Shown: positions 16,530 to 26,769 of the stretch, piece by piece
How the letters are laid out: the number at the start of each line of letters is the position of its first letter
Position numbering within the stretch: the stretch's first letter is position 1
Assembly: GCA_946886565.1 (NCBI GenBank)
Contig: CAMPIX010000005.1
Location: forward strand, 109,992-173,991
Length of the DNA: 64,000 nt
DNA from: an uncultured Altererythrobacter sp.
Lineage (GTDB): Bacteria > Pseudomonadota > Alphaproteobacteria > Sphingomonadales > Sphingomonadaceae
Direction: 5' to 3'
The notes under the pieces: model-generated
Told to the model about the DNA's origin: nothing
The model's database searches: none
What the model saw: only the letters and a program-made list of their open reading frames with translations
Made by a program: the position numbers and the translations under genes

Positions 16530-17381
16530 TCAGTTCCGCGGCCGCAATTCGATCAGCCATATGGTCGGCTGTGTGAACAGCCGCATCGGGATCAGGCTGG
16601 TGCCGAGCCCCGCGCCGACGACCAGGGTCTTGCCATTCTCGTCGACCCGGCCGCAGCCATAACGGTCGCCGTAGTCGGAGAGGTGCGCGGGCGCGCCGCC
16701 CCACGGGTAGGCGATCTGGCCGCAATGCGTGTGTCCGGCCAGCATGAGCGGAACCGAGCGCGGAAGGCTCGGAAACGGATCGGGGCTGTGGCTCAGCACG
16801 ATCCGGGCGCCTTGGAGCCGGTCCATAGCCGCGAGCGTCGCCGGAACGTCGGCGCGCCCGGTGTAATCGTCGTCGAGCCCGCCGATCACCAAGGGACCCG
16901 CCTGCATCGCCTCGTTCGCCAGCAGCGCGATCCCGTGGCGATCGAGCTCCGCGGCAAGGCCGGGCATGTCGAACCAGTGGTCGTGGTTGCCCGGCACCGC
17001 GATCACGCCGAGCGGGGCCTCGAGCCCGGCCAACGGCGCGACGATCTGCTCGGGTGAATAGACGTGCGTCGCAGTGCGTTTGTCGCTGACGAGGTCGCCT
17101 GCAATGAGCACGATATCCGGATCCAGCGCGTTGACCTGCGCCACGATCCGCCCGAGCCGCTCGGGCGGCATGTCGGGGCCGGCGACGTGGATGTCGCTGA
17201 CAAAGGCCACCCGCAGCGGCGCCGCGTCTGCGGACAGGGTCGGCATCACGACGCGGGTCCGCTCGATCACCGCGTCGCGCATCGTATCGGACCATGCCTT
17301 GCTGCCGAGCGCGATGGCACCGATCGCCAACAGCGCCGCTGCCCAGCGAATTTTCCTCGATCGCCGCAGCCTTGCGAACAC
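16530..17381 (-). CDS. Membrane-anchored metallophosphoesterase
   Basis: A 283-residue calcineurin-like phosphoesterase with an N-terminal signal anchor (about residues 12-28). The metal-binding motifs are in order: DIH (63-65), GDLVSD, GNHDHW, SHSPDP and GHTHCGQ. The closest general type is the YaeI/LpxG-like group, some members of which hydrolyse UDP-diacylglucosamine or phospho-ester bonds of lipids; the substrate here is unknown. It is transcribed away from pyrH on the opposite strand, with 55 bases between the two starts. Confidence 0.88.
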   Translation of the reverse strand: MFARLRRSRKIRWAAALLAIGAIALGSKAWSDTMRDAVIERTRVVMPTLSADAAPLRVAFVSDIHVAGPDMPPERLGRIVAQVNALDPDIVLIAGDLVSDKRTATHVYSPEQIVAPLAGLEAPLGVIAVPGNHDHWFDMPGLAAELDRHGIALLANEAMQAGPLVIGGLDDDYTGRADVPATLAAMDRLQGARIVLSHSPDPFPSLPRSVPLMLAGHTHCGQIAYPWGGAPAHLSDYGDRYGCGRVDENGKTLVVGAGLGTSLIPMRLFTQPTIWLIELRPRN

Positions 17382-17436
17382 CGGCTTTCCCTTTGCGCGC
17401 GGGGGGCGAGGCGGCTAAGGACGCCGGCAGCCCCAG

Positions 17437-18183
17437 ATGAACCCGGAACCCGTGTCGCCCATGTCCTCCCCGAAATACAAGCGCATACTGCTCAAGCTTT
17501 CGGGCGAGGTGCTGATGGGGGATCAGCAGTTCGGGATCGATCCGGCCTTCGTCGCCGAGCTGGCGCAGGAGGTGAAGGCGGCCAAGGATACCGGGCTCGA
17601 AGTGTGCCTGGTGATCGGCGGCGGCAATATCTTCCGCGGCATGGCGGGCGCGGCGCAGGGGATGGATCGCGCGCAGGCCGACTACATGGGTATGCTGGCG
17701 ACGGTGATGAACGCGCTCGCGATGCAGAACGCGCTCGAGCAGGTCGGCGTGCAGACGCGGGTGCAGTCGGCGGTGCAGATGGACCAGGTGTGCGAGCCGG
17801 TGATCCGCCGCCGCGCCGAGCGCCATCTGGAGAAGGGGCGGGTGGTGATTTTCGCGGCGGGCGTCGGCGCGCCCTATTTCACCACCGACAGCGGCGCGGC
17901 GCTGCGCGCGGCGGAAATGCGTTGCGACGCGCTGTTCAAGGGCACCAGCGTCGACGGGGTGTACGACAGCGATCCCAAGAAGAATGCCGGTGCAAAACGT
18001 TTCGATACGGTCAGTTACGACAAGGTGCTGGCAAACAATCTCAGGGTTATGGACGCCTCCGCCGTCGCGCTGTGCCGCGACAACGGGATTCCGATCGTGG
18101 TCTTCTCGATCCGCGAGAAAGGCAATCTCGCGCGGGTGCTCGCGGGCGAGGGCGTCCAGACGGTAGTTAAAGAGGAAGCCTGA
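17437..18183 (+). CDS. pyrH: Uridylate kinase
   Basis: A 248-residue hexameric UMP kinase (amino acid kinase fold) that makes UDP from UMP and [17 protein letters not shown] near the N-terminus, [10 protein letters not shown], and [12 protein letters not shown] with the nucleotide-binding loops are all visible. An ATG at 17461 (SSPKYKR) is an alternative start that would remove an unconserved eight-residue tail. frr follows after only 3 bases, so these two are surely co-transcribed. Confidence 0.97.
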   Translation: MNPEPVSPMSSPKYKRILLKLSGEVLMGDQQFGIDPAFVAELAQEVKAAKDTGLEVCLVIGGGNIFRGMAGAAQGMDRAQADYMGMLATVMNALAMQNALEQVGVQTRVQSAVQMDQVCEPVIRRRAERHLEKGRVVIFAAGVGAPYFTTDSGAALRAAEMRCDALFKGTSVDGVYDSDPKKNAGAKRFDTVSYDKVLANNLRVMDASAVALCRDNGIPIVVFSIREKGNLARVLAGEGVQTVVKEEA

Positions 18184-18186
18184 CAC

Positions 18187-18744
18187 ATGGCGAAGTACGA
18201 CAAGAGCGATATCGAGCGCCGGATGCAGGGCGCGGTGGACAGCCTCAAGAGCGATCTCGGCGGCTTGCGCACCGGCCGCGCCAACACCAGCCTGCTCGAT
18301 CCGGTGCAGGTCGAGGTCTACGGCGCGATGATGCCGCTTAACCAGGTCGCGACGGTCAACGCGCCCGAACCGCGCATGCTGGCGGTGCAGGTCTGGGACA
18401 AGGCCAACGTGATCGCGGTCGAGAAGGGGATCGCGCACGCCAACCTCGGTCTCAATCCGATGACCGACGGGCAGACGATCCGCCTGCCGATGCCCGACCT
18501 GACCGAAGAACGCCGCAAGGAACTCGCCAAGCTCGCGGGCAAGTATGCCGAAAACGCCAAGATCGCGATCCGCAACGTGCGCCGCGATGGCATGGAAGCG
18601 CTCAAGGAAGACGAGAAGAAGAAGGACATCTCCGAAGACGAGCGCAAGCGCAGCGAGGACGAAGTGCAGAAGCTGACCGACAAGTATGTCGCCGACGCCG
18701 ATGCCGCCGCCGCGCAGAAGGAGAAGGAAATCCTGACGCAGTGA
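18187..18744 (+). CDS. frr: Ribosome recycling factor
   Basis: A 185-residue RRF that splits post-termination ribosomes with EF-G. It has [31 protein letters not shown] at the start and [30 protein letters not shown] in the long helices. Length is exactly family-typical. It lies in the conserved order pyrH-frr-uppS-cdsA-dxr-rseP-bamA, interrupted only by a palindromic repeat before uppS. Confidence 0.98.
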   Translation: MAKYDKSDIERRMQGAVDSLKSDLGGLRTGRANTSLLDPVQVEVYGAMMPLNQVATVNAPEPRMLAVQVWDKANVIAVEKGIAHANLGLNPMTDGQTIRLPMPDLTEERRKELAKLAGKYAENAKIAIRNVRRDGMEALKEDEKKKDISEDERKRSEDEVQKLTDKYVADADAAAAQKEKEILTQ

Positions 18745-18765
18745 GGGATTTCATCCACCCGAAAT

Positions 18766-18857
18766 CCGTTCGTGCTGAGCTTGTCGAAGCACCGCTCTTT
18801 CTTCGGGTGAAACGCTTGATAGTAAGGACGGCCCTTCGACAGGCTCAGGGCGAGCGG
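18766..18857. repeat. Dispersed palindromic repeat, family A (copy 2)
   Basis: CCGTTCGTGCTGAGCTTGTC starts the left arm at 18766. The right arm CTTCGACAGGCTCAGGGCG is at about 18834-18852. Read on the other strand, it matches the element at 2161-2253 across the arms and most of the centre, including GCTCTT near one side. It ends 11 bases before the uppS start, so it forms much of the uppS leader. Confidence 0.8.
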
Positions 18858-18867
18858 AGCTTTGTCC

Positions 18868-19551
18868 ATGAAACCTGAAGTGACGTCCGCCCGCCACGTC
18901 GCCATCATCATGGACGGCAACGGGCGCTGGGCGAAGCGCCGGCATCTGCCGCGTGCGCTGGGGCATCAGCGCGGGGTCGAGGCGGTGCGCGAACTGGTGC
19001 GCGGGCTCGAAAGCACCGGGATCGAGTGCCTGACGCTCTACGCCTTCAGCTCGGAGAACTGGAAGCGCCCCGGCGAAGAGGTCGACGACCTGATGAACCT
19101 GATGCGCAAGTTCGTGAAATCGGACTTGCCGGAATTCATCGCCAACGACGTGAAGCTGAAGATTATCGGCGACTGGCAGGGACTTGCGCCCGATATCGTC
19201 GAAATGCTCGAAGACGCGCTGGAGAAGACAAGCGGCGGATCGCGCACGCTCGCTGTGGCGCTCAACTACGGCTCGCAGCAGGAGATCGCGCGCGCCGCGA
19301 CCACGGCGGCCGCCGAGGGCGAGATCACGCCCGAGAGCATCGCCGCGCACCTCGACACCGCCGACCTGCCGCCGCTCGACCTGCTGATCCGCACCAGCGG
19401 CGAGGTGCGGCTGTCGAACTTCCTGCTCTGGCAGTGCGCCTATGCCGAAATGATGTTCGTCGATACGCTGTGGCCCGATTTCACGCCGACGCATCTGGCG
19501 GAAGCGCTCGAAGACTTCGAGCGCAGGGAGCGCCGCTATGGCGGACGGTGA
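18868..19551 (+). CDS. uppS: Isoprenyl (undecaprenyl) diphosphate synthase, cis type
   Basis: A 227-residue cis-prenyltransferase making the C55 carrier lipid for peptidoglycan and glycan export. The catalytic Asp and diphosphate site are in [16 protein letters not shown] (starting near residue 11). Also seen are [22 protein letters not shown], and the C-terminal [20 protein letters not shown] block. The ATG at 18868 is chosen; a TTG six bases earlier is less likely. cdsA begins 14 bases before this gene ends. Confidence 0.96.
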   Translation: MKPEVTSARHVAIIMDGNGRWAKRRHLPRALGHQRGVEAVRELVRGLESTGIECLTLYAFSSENWKRPGEEVDDLMNLMRKFVKSDLPEFIANDVKLKIIGDWQGLAPDIVEMLEDALEKTSGGSRTLAVALNYGSQQEIARAATTAAAEGEITPESIAAHLDTADLPPLDLLIRTSGEVRLSNFLLWQCAYAEMMFVDTLWPDFTPTHLAEALEDFERRERRYGGR

Positions 19552-20320
19552 ACGCGAAGCCGCGATGCGCAAGCGCGATCGTCTGAAAGTGCGCGCCAAG
19601 CGCTACATGACCGTGCCCTTCGCGGTGCGGACCTCGGACCTGCCGGTGCGGCTGGCTTCGGCCGCGGTCATGCTCGGCGTTCTGGGCGCGGCGTTCTGGC
19701 AGGGCGGACGGGTGTTCGACCTGCTGGTCGGGCTCGTCGCCCTGGCCTGTTTCGCCGAGTTCGTGGTGCTCGTCTCGCGCGCCACAGCGAACATTCCCTA
19801 CCGCCTCGCGGCGCTGATCGCAGGTGCGCTCTACATCGGCATCGCGGCGGCGATCGTGGCGGGGGCGGGGGATTTTCTGATCGTGCTCATCCTCGGGGTG
19901 ACGATCTTCACCGATAGCGGCGCCTATTTTGCGGGCCGCGCGATTGGCGGGCCGAAGATCGCGCCGAGCATCAGCCCGTCGAAGACCTGGGCCGGGTTGC
20001 TCGGCGGGATGGCCGCATCCGCGCTATGGGTCGTGCTCTGGGTGCTGGCGATCGATTCGGGCGTCTCGTGGCTCGGCCCGCGGTTCGAGCTCGGGCTGCG
20101 GCTCGACGGCGAGGGGCTCGGCAGTGCCGCGCTGCTCGGCGCGGGGCTCGCGGTGCTGGCGCAGGCGGGCGACTTTTTCGAAAGCTGGCTCAAGCGCCGC
20201 GCGGGGGTGAAGGACAGCTCGCGCCTGATCCCCGGCCACGGCGGCGTGTTCGACCGGATCGACGGCATGCTCCCGGTCGCGATCGCGGTCGGCGCCATCG
20301 CCGCTTCGGTGGCGAATTGA
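19538..20320 (+). CDS. cdsA: Phosphatidate cytidylyltransferase
   Basis: A 260-residue polytopic membrane enzyme making CDP-diacylglycerol, the common precursor for the pssA and pgsA products encoded elsewhere in the window. The family signature is complete near the C-terminus: [19 protein letters not shown] followed by [27 protein letters not shown] is the upstream conserved loop. It overlaps uppS by 14 bases. A short basic N-terminal tail precedes the first helix. Confidence 0.96.
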   Translation: MADGEREAAMRKRDRLKVRAKRYMTVPFAVRTSDLPVRLASAAVMLGVLGAAFWQGGRVFDLLVGLVALACFAEFVVLVSRATANIPYRLAALIAGALYIGIAAAIVAGAGDFLIVLILGVTIFTDSGAYFAGRAIGGPKIAPSISPSKTWAGLLGGMAASALWVVLWVLAIDSGVSWLGPRFELGLRLDGEGLGSAALLGAGLAVLAQAGDFFESWLKRRAGVKDSSRLIPGHGGVFDRIDGMLPVAIAVGAIAASVAN

Positions 20321-20333
20321 CGGTGTCCGGCTG

Positions 20334-21494
20334 ATGCGGGCGATCTCCATCCTCGGCGCGACCGGCTCGGTCGGCGCTTCGACGCTCGACCTCGTGCGGC
20401 GCAATCGGGCGGACTGGCGCGTCGTCGCGCTGACCGCGAATTGCAACGTCGACGAGCTCGCCGCACTGGCGCGCGAGTTCGGGGCCGAGGTCGCAGTGGT
20501 CGGCGACGAGAGCTGCCTGACCGACTTGTGCGCGGCGCTTGCCGGATCGGGCATCGAGGCAGCCGCAGGGCGCGCGGCGCTGTGCGAAGCGGCCGCGCGG
20601 CCGGTCGACCTGACCGTCGCGGCGATCGTCGGCTGCGCGGGGCTCGGGCCGACGATGGCCGCGATCCGGCAGGGCGGCACGGTCGCGCTCGCGAACAAGG
20701 AGGCGCTGGTTTCCGCGGGCGAGGTGATGACCGCCGCGGTCGCCGAGCACGGCGCGACGCTGCTGCCGGTCGATTCGGAGCACAACGCGATCTTCCAGTG
20801 CCTCCAGGGCGGGCGGATCGCCGACGTGCGCTCGATCACGCTGACCGCGAGCGGCGGGCCGCTGCGCACCTGGACGCACGCGCAGCTCGCCGCCGCGACC
20901 CCGGCGCAAGCGGTCGCGCATCCGAACTGGGACATGGGCGCCAAGATCAGCGTCGATTCGGCGACGATGATGAACAAGGGGCTCGAGTTCATCGAGGCGC
21001 ATCACCTGTTCCCGGTCGGGCTCGAGGCCCTGCGTATCGTGGTCCACCCGCAGAGCGTGGTGCATTCGATGGTCGAGTACCGCGATGGCTCGACGCTGGC
21101 GCAGCTCGGCCCTTCGGACATGCGCGTGCCGATCGCATCGTGCCTCGCCTGGCCCGCGCGGATGGATACGCCGTGCGAGCCGCTCGATCTCGCCGCGATC
21201 GGATCGCTCACCTTCGAGATGCCCGACGAGGATCGCTTTCCCGCCACCCGGCTGGCGCGCGAGGCGGCGCACGCGGGCGGCGCGGCGCCCGCGGTGCTCA
21301 ACGCGGCGAACGAGGTGGCGGTAGCCGCCTTCCTCGCCGGTCAGATAGCGTTCACGCGCATCGCCCTAGTGGTCGGGCAAGCCCTCGATCGCTATAGGCC
21401 GCAGGCGCCCTCGACGCTCGACGACGTTCTCGCCATCGACGCCGAAGCGCGCACGCGGGCACGCGAGCTACTGGAGACCGCCGCAATTGGCTGA
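20334..21494 (+). CDS. dxr: 1-deoxy-D-xylulose 5-phosphate reductoisomerase
   Basis: A 386-residue second enzyme of the MEP isoprenoid pathway, forming methylerythritol phosphate with NADPH. The NADPH-binding GATGSVGASTLDLV is at the N-terminus. LANKEALVSAG, LLPVDSEHNAIFQ (metal ligands Asp and Glu) and TASGGPLRTW are conserved active-site blocks. It supplies isoprene units for uppS and the polyprenyl synthase in this window. Its stop overlaps the TTG start of rseP. Confidence 0.97.
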   Translation: MRAISILGATGSVGASTLDLVRRNRADWRVVALTANCNVDELAALAREFGAEVAVVGDESCLTDLCAALAGSGIEAAAGRAALCEAAARPVDLTVAAIVGCAGLGPTMAAIRQGGTVALANKEALVSAGEVMTAAVAEHGATLLPVDSEHNAIFQCLQGGRIADVRSITLTASGGPLRTWTHAQLAAATPAQAVAHPNWDMGAKISVDSATMMNKGLEFIEAHHLFPVGLEALRIVVHPQSVVHSMVEYRDGSTLAQLGPSDMRVPIASCLAWPARMDTPCEPLDLAAIGSLTFEMPDEDRFPATRLAREAAHAGGAAPAVLNAANEVAVAAFLAGQIAFTRIALVVGQALDRYRPQAPSTLDDVLAIDAEARTRARELLETAAIG

Positions 21495-22626
21495 TTCGCC
21501 GCCTTTCTGGATGTATATCGTCGGGTTCCTGCTGGTGCTGGGGCCGCTGATCACGATCCACGAGTTCGGCCATTATCTGGTTGGGCGGCTGTTCGGCGTG
21601 AAGGCGGAGGCGTTCTCGATCGGCTTCGGCAAGGAGCTGGCCGGATGGACCGACCGGCGCGGCACGCGCTGGAAGCTCTCCGCGCTGCCGCTTGGCGGCT
21701 ACGTCCAGTTCAAGGGCGACATGAACCCGGCGAGCATTCCCGACTCCGACAAGCTCGCCGCAATCCCGGAGCACGAGCGGGCCGGATCGTTCCACTTCAA
21801 GCCGCTGTGGCAACGCACGCTGATCGTGTTCGCCGGGCCGGCGACCAACATTCTCGTGGCGCTCGCAATCTTCGCGGGGTTCGCGCTCGCTTTCGGCAAG
21901 CCCGAGGCCGTCGGCCCGATCGAACCCACGGTGGTCGCGGGCTTCGCCGAGGACTCGGCCGCGCGAGAGGCCGGCGTGCGCGTGGGCGACGACATCCTGG
22001 CGATCGACGGCACTGCAATGGAATCGTTCGGCGACATTCTGCGCGCGGTGACGCTGTACCCCGACAAGCGCGTGACGCTGAAGGTCGAGCGCGACGGGCG
22101 CGAGCTGAGAATTCCGGTGACGATTGCGAGCGCGATCGAGGAGGACCGGTTCGGCAACGAGTCCAAGATCGGGCGGCTCGGCATCTACTCGGGGGCGCAG
22201 GAATACCGCTCGGTCCCGGTCGGACCCGGCGAGGCGGCGAGGCTCGCGGTCGACCAGTCGATCGGTGTGGTGCGGATGATGGTTACCGGGCTGGGGCAGA
22301 TCGTCACCGGCCAGCGTTCGATCAAGGAACTCGGCGGACCGATCAAGATCGCGAAGTATTCGGGGGAGCAGTTCAGCCTGGGCGCGGAGCGCTTCGTGTG
22401 GTTCGTCGCGCTGATCTCGCTTAATTTGGCATTCATCAACCTCTTGCCAATTCCCGCCCTCGACGGCGGCCATCTGGCTTTCTACGCGGCGGAGGCTGTC
22501 CGCCGGAAGCCGGTGGGTCCGCGCGGGCAGGAATTGGCGTTCCGCACCGGCATCGCGCTGGTGCTCGCGCTGATGGTGTTCGTCACGATCAACGATCTGG
22601 TTTCGCTGCCCATCTTCGGCGGCTGA
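21487..22626 (+). CDS. rseP: Site-2 metalloprotease RseP
   Basis: A 379-residue RIP metalloprotease of the inner membrane. The zinc motif HEFGH is near residue 25. A periplasmic PDZ domain (GFAEDSAAREAGVRVGDDILAIDG) is in the middle and the NLLPIPALDGGH motif (second Asp ligand) is in the C-terminal part. It cleaves membrane-bound anti-sigma factors or cleared signal peptides. The start is taken as TTG at 21487, overlapping dxr; the ATG at 21511 would be a shorter option. Confidence 0.95.
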   Translation: MADSPPFWMYIVGFLLVLGPLITIHEFGHYLVGRLFGVKAEAFSIGFGKELAGWTDRRGTRWKLSALPLGGYVQFKGDMNPASIPDSDKLAAIPEHERAGSFHFKPLWQRTLIVFAGPATNILVALAIFAGFALAFGKPEAVGPIEPTVVAGFAEDSAAREAGVRVGDDILAIDGTAMESFGDILRAVTLYPDKRVTLKVERDGRELRIPVTIASAIEEDRFGNESKIGRLGIYSGAQEYRSVPVGPGEAARLAVDQSIGVVRMMVTGLGQIVTGQRSIKELGGPIKIAKYSGEQFSLGAERFVWFVALISLNLAFINLLPIPALDGGHLAFYAAEAVRRKPVGPRGQELAFRTGIALVLALMVFVTINDLVSLPIFGG

Positions 22627-22780
22627 CGGGTCCGGGGGCGATAGAGCGCGGGGGACTGGTTCCTTCCTTTGCTTGATCGGGGGCACGGCATCGGGCAAGG
22701 GCGGCATTCCGCCGCCGGGCCCGCTCCATGGGCGGCGACCTGTGGCGCAGTTGTAAGGATTGGACGGGATCACCTTGGCG

Positions 22781-25519
22781 ATGATTGAACGCGAGAAAGC
22801 CGCCGGCGCATACGGCAAGACCGGCGCACGTTTCGCGCTTGCTCTGCTGGGCGGCACGATGCTGGCCGGTATCCCCGTTCCGGTGCTGGCGCAGGACGCG
22901 GACGCGCCCGAGGAAGGGGCTTCGCCGCCCACGGCCGCGGCTGCCGCCCAGCCCAACTCTGCGGCCGCACAGCAACCCGCTCCGGCAGCCGTCCCGCAGG
23001 GCCAGACGATTCGCTCGATCTCGGTGGTCGGCGCGCAGCGTCTCGAGCCGCAGACGATTCTGTCGTACATCCAGATGCGCGTCGGGGATACTTACTCGCA
23101 GACGCTCGCCGATCAGGCGCTGAAGGACCTCTACGCGACCGAGTTGTTCTCGAGCGCCAGCATCCGCAACGATGGCGGCGCGGTTGTGATTGAGGTGACC
23201 GAGAACCCGGTCATCAATCGCATCATTCTCGAAGGCAACGAGCGCCTCGACAGCGACAAGATCCTGCCCGAGATCAAGCTCGCGCCGCGCCAGATCTTCA
23301 CCCGGTCTAAGGTTCGCGCCGACACCGCGCGGATCATCGAGCTCTACAAGCGTCAGGGCCGCTTCGCCGCCTCGGTCGAGCCTCAGACGGTCGAGCTGAG
23401 CCAGAACCGCGTCGACGTCGTGTTCGAGATCACCGAAGGGCCGAAGTCGAAGGTCCGCCAGATCAACATCCTCGGCAACGAGGAATTCGACGACGGCGAT
23501 CTCAAGAGCGAGATGGTGACCAAGGAAGCGCGATTCTTCCGCTTCTTCAGTTCGAACACCAGCTACGATCCCGACCGCCTCGCGTTCGACCAGCAGAAGC
23601 TGCGTCAGTTCTACCTGACCGAAGGCTATGCCGACTTCCGCGTGGTCTCGGCGGTAGCCGAACTCACACCCGACAAGCGCGATTTCATCATCACCTATGT
23701 CGTCGAAGAGGGTGAGCGCTACAAGTTCGGCGATGTTGCGGTCGAAAGCCAGATTCGCGACTTCGACAGCGAGCGCATGACGCAGAACCTCGGTATCCAG
23801 AGCGGCGACTGGTACAACGCCAAGCTGGTCGAGGACATGGTCGAACAATTGAACGAGCTTGCCGGCACGTTCGGCTATGCCTTCGCCGACGTCCAGCCGC
23901 AGTTCGTGCGCAATCAGGAAGACCTCACGATGGACGTGACGTTCGTCCTGCGCGAGGCGCCGCGGGTCTACGTCGAGCGGGTCGAGATCAACGGCAACAC
24001 CCTGACGCAGGACAAGGTCATTCGCCGCGAGTTCCGTGTCGCGGAAGGCGACGCATTCAATTCGCTGCAGGTAAGGCGTTCGACCAACCGCATCAAATCG
24101 CTCGGTTATTTTCAGGAGAATTTCGAGATCCAGCAGGTCGAGGGCAGCGCCCCGGACCGGATCATCCTCCAGGCGAACGTCGAGGAGCAGCCGACGGGCG
24201 AACTGCAGCTTTCGGCGGGTTTCTCGTCGATCGAGAATTTCATTCTCTCCGGCTCGATCAAGCAGAACAATTTCCGCGGCCGCGGTCAGACGCTCGGCGC
24301 CTCGGTCAACTATTCGCGTTATTCGCGTTCGGCGGCGCTGAGCTTCACCGAACCTTACCTGTTCGATCGCAACATCTCGGTCGGTGCGGACATCTACCGC
24401 AGGGACTACAACAGCTTCAATTTCACCAACAACGACCGCAACCGCACTTTCGAACAGTCGACGACCGGTTTTTCGTTGCGTGTGGGCGTGCCGCTGACCG
24501 AATTCATCTCTGCGATCGGCAGCTACACGCTCAACTACGACGACGTTTCGCTCGACGAATTCACCTACTATTCGGACATCGACGGCGATGGCCAGACGGA
24601 GTGCGATCCGGTGCTGGCGGGCCGCTACCTGTGCGAGGCCGTGGGCACCCGGCTGAGCTCGATCCTTGGTCTGACCCTCGCGCTGCAGACGATCGACAAT
24701 CCCTATCGGCCGACGCGCGGACACACGCTTTCGTTCAGCACCGAGTTCGCTGGTCTCGGTGGTTCGGTGAAATACCTGCGTCTCCGCGCGAAAGGGGCCA
24801 AGTACTGGTCGATCGGAGGGGGCTTTATCTTCTCGCTCCAGGGCGAAGGCGGCGTGATCAAGGGGCTCGAGGATCGCGGTCCCGGGATCGACGACGTGCG
24901 TTTGACCGACCGGTTCTTCCTTGGCGAACCCGATTTCCGCGGGTTCGACATCCGCGGTGTCGGCCCGCGTGTGCTGCGCCAGCCGATCGTCGACACCGAC
25001 GGCGACGGCGTGGGTGAAGTCATCACCGATCGCGAGCGGGTCGGCGACGACGCGCTTGGCGGTAACGCTTACTATCTCGGCCGCGCCGAACTCGAGATTC
25101 CGCTCGGCTCCGGCGCGCAGGAGCTCGGTCTGCGTCCCTCGATTTTCCTCGATGTCGGCGCACTGTTCGATGTGACCCCGCCGGTGCTTCAGAGTGCGCC
25201 GTTCCCCGATGGCATTCAACGTCAGGCGCGCAATGCGGATGGCGATCTCCTTTTCATCGATCCCGACGATAACACGATGAACACGACCGATCCGGTCGAT
25301 GCCGACGGGAATCCGAACGATCCGCTGCTGTTTCAGGTCGCCGGGCCATTCCAGGAAGTCTTCCTCGGCGACTCCGCGAGCCCGCGTATCTCGGTGGGCG
25401 TCGGCGTGAACTGGAACTCGCCGTTCGGGCCGTTCCGCATCGATTTCGCCCACGTGCTGAAGAAGCAGCCGGGCGATGACACCAAGCAATTCACTTTCAA
25501 CGTAGGAACCCGATTCTGA
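22781..25519 (+). CDS. bamA: Outer membrane protein assembly factor BamA
   Basis: A 912-residue Omp85 protein. A signal peptide ends VPVLAQ, then a Pro/Ala-rich linker, five POTRA-like segments (about residues 65-420) and a 16-strand barrel. The L6 loop motif, here RGFDIRGVGPR, is present, and the last residue is Phe in NVGTRF, the usual sorting signal. It inserts barrel proteins in the outer membrane. One barrel loop is enlarged and Asp/Asn-rich (about residues 810-855). The ATG at 22781 is preferred over a TTG at 22760. ompH starts at the last base of its stop. Confidence 0.97.
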   Translation: MIEREKAAGAYGKTGARFALALLGGTMLAGIPVPVLAQDADAPEEGASPPTAAAAAQPNSAAAQQPAPAAVPQGQTIRSISVVGAQRLEPQTILSYIQMRVGDTYSQTLADQALKDLYATELFSSASIRNDGGAVVIEVTENPVINRIILEGNERLDSDKILPEIKLAPRQIFTRSKVRADTARIIELYKRQGRFAASVEPQTVELSQNRVDVVFEITEGPKSKVRQINILGNEEFDDGDLKSEMVTKEARFFRFFSSNTSYDPDRLAFDQQKLRQFYLTEGYADFRVVSAVAELTPDKRDFIITYVVEEGERYKFGDVAVESQIRDFDSERMTQNLGIQSGDWYNAKLVEDMVEQLNELAGTFGYAFADVQPQFVRNQEDLTMDVTFVLREAPRVYVERVEINGNTLTQDKVIRREFRVAEGDAFNSLQVRRSTNRIKSLGYFQENFEIQQVEGSAPDRIILQANVEEQPTGELQLSAGFSSIENFILSGSIKQNNFRGRGQTLGASVNYSRYSRSAALSFTEPYLFDRNISVGADIYRRDYNSFNFTNNDRNRTFEQSTTGFSLRVGVPLTEFISAIGSYTLNYDDVSLDEFTYYSDIDGDGQTECDPVLAGRYLCEAVGTRLSSILGLTLALQTIDNPYRPTRGHTLSFSTEFAGLGGSVKYLRLRAKGAKYWSIGGGFIFSLQGEGGVIKGLEDRGPGIDDVRLTDRFFLGEPDFRGFDIRGVGPRVLRQPIVDTDGDGVGEVITDRERVGDDALGGNAYYLGRAELEIPLGSGAQELGLRPSIFLDVGALFDVTPPVLQSAPFPDGIQRQARNADGDLLFIDPDDNTMNTTDPVDADGNPNDPLLFQVAGPFQEVFLGDSASPRISVGVGVNWNSPFGPFRIDFAHVLKKQPGDDTKQFTFNVGTRF

Positions 25520-26199
25520 TGAAGAAACTTCTCCAGCCGGTGCTCGCCGCCGGACTCGTGCTTACCGCCGCTTCGGCTCCGGTGCTGGTCGCGCCGGCCG
25601 CCGCACAGGATGCGCGCGGCGTGGGCGTGGTCAACCTCACCGCGGTGGTGGTCAATTCGAACGCTTACACGACTGCCGAACAGCAGCGTCAGACGACTTA
25701 CAAGGCGCAGATCGATCAGGCGCAGGCGCGCCAGCAGCAACTCGCCGCGCAGGTTCAGCCGCTTGCGGACAAGTTCAACACCGATCGTCAGGCCGCCAAC
25801 CCCGATCAGGCCTCGCTCCAGCAGCAGCTTGTCCAGATCCAGCAGATCCAGCAGGCGGGTCAGCGCGAGCTACAGGAAATTCTCGCCCCCATCGCGCTGA
25901 GCCGCGCCTACGTGACCGAACAGATCGAAGAGCGTCTCGATGCCGCCGTTCAGGCCGCCGCGAGCAAGAACAACGTGACGCTCGTTCTCGATGCCAGCGC
26001 AGGCCAGGTCCTTTATGCCGACGCGGCGCACAACCTGAACCAGGCAGTGCTCGACGAGCTCAATGCGGCGCTTCCCAGTGCTCAGCTCGTACCGCCGCAG
26101 GGCTGGCTCCCGCGCGAGCTTCGCGAGCAGCAGGCAGCAGCGCAAGGCGCCCAACAGCCCGCGCAGCAGTCCCAGCCGGCGCAGCCGACCGGCCGTTGA
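25519..26199 (+). CDS. OmpH/Skp family periplasmic chaperone
   Basis: A 226-residue secreted protein with signal peptide ending APAAAQ. The long helical middle (about 60-140) is rich in Gln and Ala and matches the Skp tentacle region (QIDQAQARQQQLAAQVQPLADKF). The C-terminal tail is Gln/Pro-rich and unusual in being longer than E. coli Skp. Skp holds unfolded outer membrane proteins for BamA, whose gene overlaps by one base (TGATG). fabZ follows after 22 bases. Confidence 0.9.
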   Translation: MKKLLQPVLAAGLVLTAASAPVLVAPAAAQDARGVGVVNLTAVVVNSNAYTTAEQQRQTTYKAQIDQAQARQQQLAAQVQPLADKFNTDRQAANPDQASLQQQLVQIQQIQQAGQRELQEILAPIALSRAYVTEQIEERLDAAVQAAASKNNVTLVLDASAGQVLYADAAHNLNQAVLDELNAALPSAQLVPPQGWLPRELREQQAAAQGAQQPAQQSQPAQPTGR

Positions 26200-26221
26200 T
26201 CGGACGGGATAGAGCAGGGCG

Positions 26222-26686
26222 ATGAGCGACCAGTCGGGCACGTCGGCGTACGACATCCGCAAGGTGCTGGCCGCCCTGCCGCACCGCTATCCGCTGCTGC
26301 TGGTCGATCGAGTGCAGTCGATCGACCTCGGCGAGAAGATTCACGCGGTAAAGGCGGTTACGTTCAACGAGGACTTTTTCCAGGGGCACTTCCCGGGCGC
26401 GCCGATCATGCCCGGCGTGCTCCAGGTGGAAGCGATGGCGCAGGCCGCCGCGATTCTCGGGATCGAGACGCTCGAGCTCGCGGGGACCGGCAAGCTGGTC
26501 TATTTCATGGGTATCGAGAACGCCAAGTTCCGCGCGCCCGTGACCCCTGGATGCTTGCTCGATCTCGAAGTCGAGTTCCTCCAGAAGCGCAGCCGGGTCT
26601 ACAAGTTCAAGGGCCGGGCGAGCGTGGACGGCAAGACGACATCGGAAGCCGAGTTCACGGCGATGATCGCGGACCCTCCTTCCTGA
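26222..26686 (+). CDS. fabZ: 3-hydroxyacyl-ACP dehydratase FabZ
   Basis: A 154-residue hot-dog fold dehydratase of fatty acid elongation. The [12 protein letters not shown] segment, the catalytic His in [20 protein letters not shown], and [10 protein letters not shown] are conserved. In most Gram-negatives lpxD lies before fabZ and lpxA/lpxB after it. Here ompH precedes directly and a large repeat follows, so the lipid A genes are absent from this locus. Confidence 0.96.
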   Translation: MSDQSGTSAYDIRKVLAALPHRYPLLLVDRVQSIDLGEKIHAVKAVTFNEDFFQGHFPGAPIMPGVLQVEAMAQAAAILGIETLELAGTGKLVYFMGIENAKFRAPVTPGCLLDLEVEFLQKRSRVYKFKGRASVDGKTTSEAEFTAMIADPPS

Positions 26687-26769
26687 TTGCGCACCCGCAT
26701 CCGCGGGTGCGTCCTCGCGGCTGTTCCTCCCTTCGGTCGGGCCGCTGCGGTCGGAGTCTTTTGCTTGGC

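Noticed and set aside
22589..25489. A 966-codon open frame antisense to bamA and rseP
   Set aside because: BamA on the plus strand has signal peptide, POTRA, barrel and L6 motif. The reverse frame is Arg/Asp/Glu-rich with no domain and follows from codon bias.
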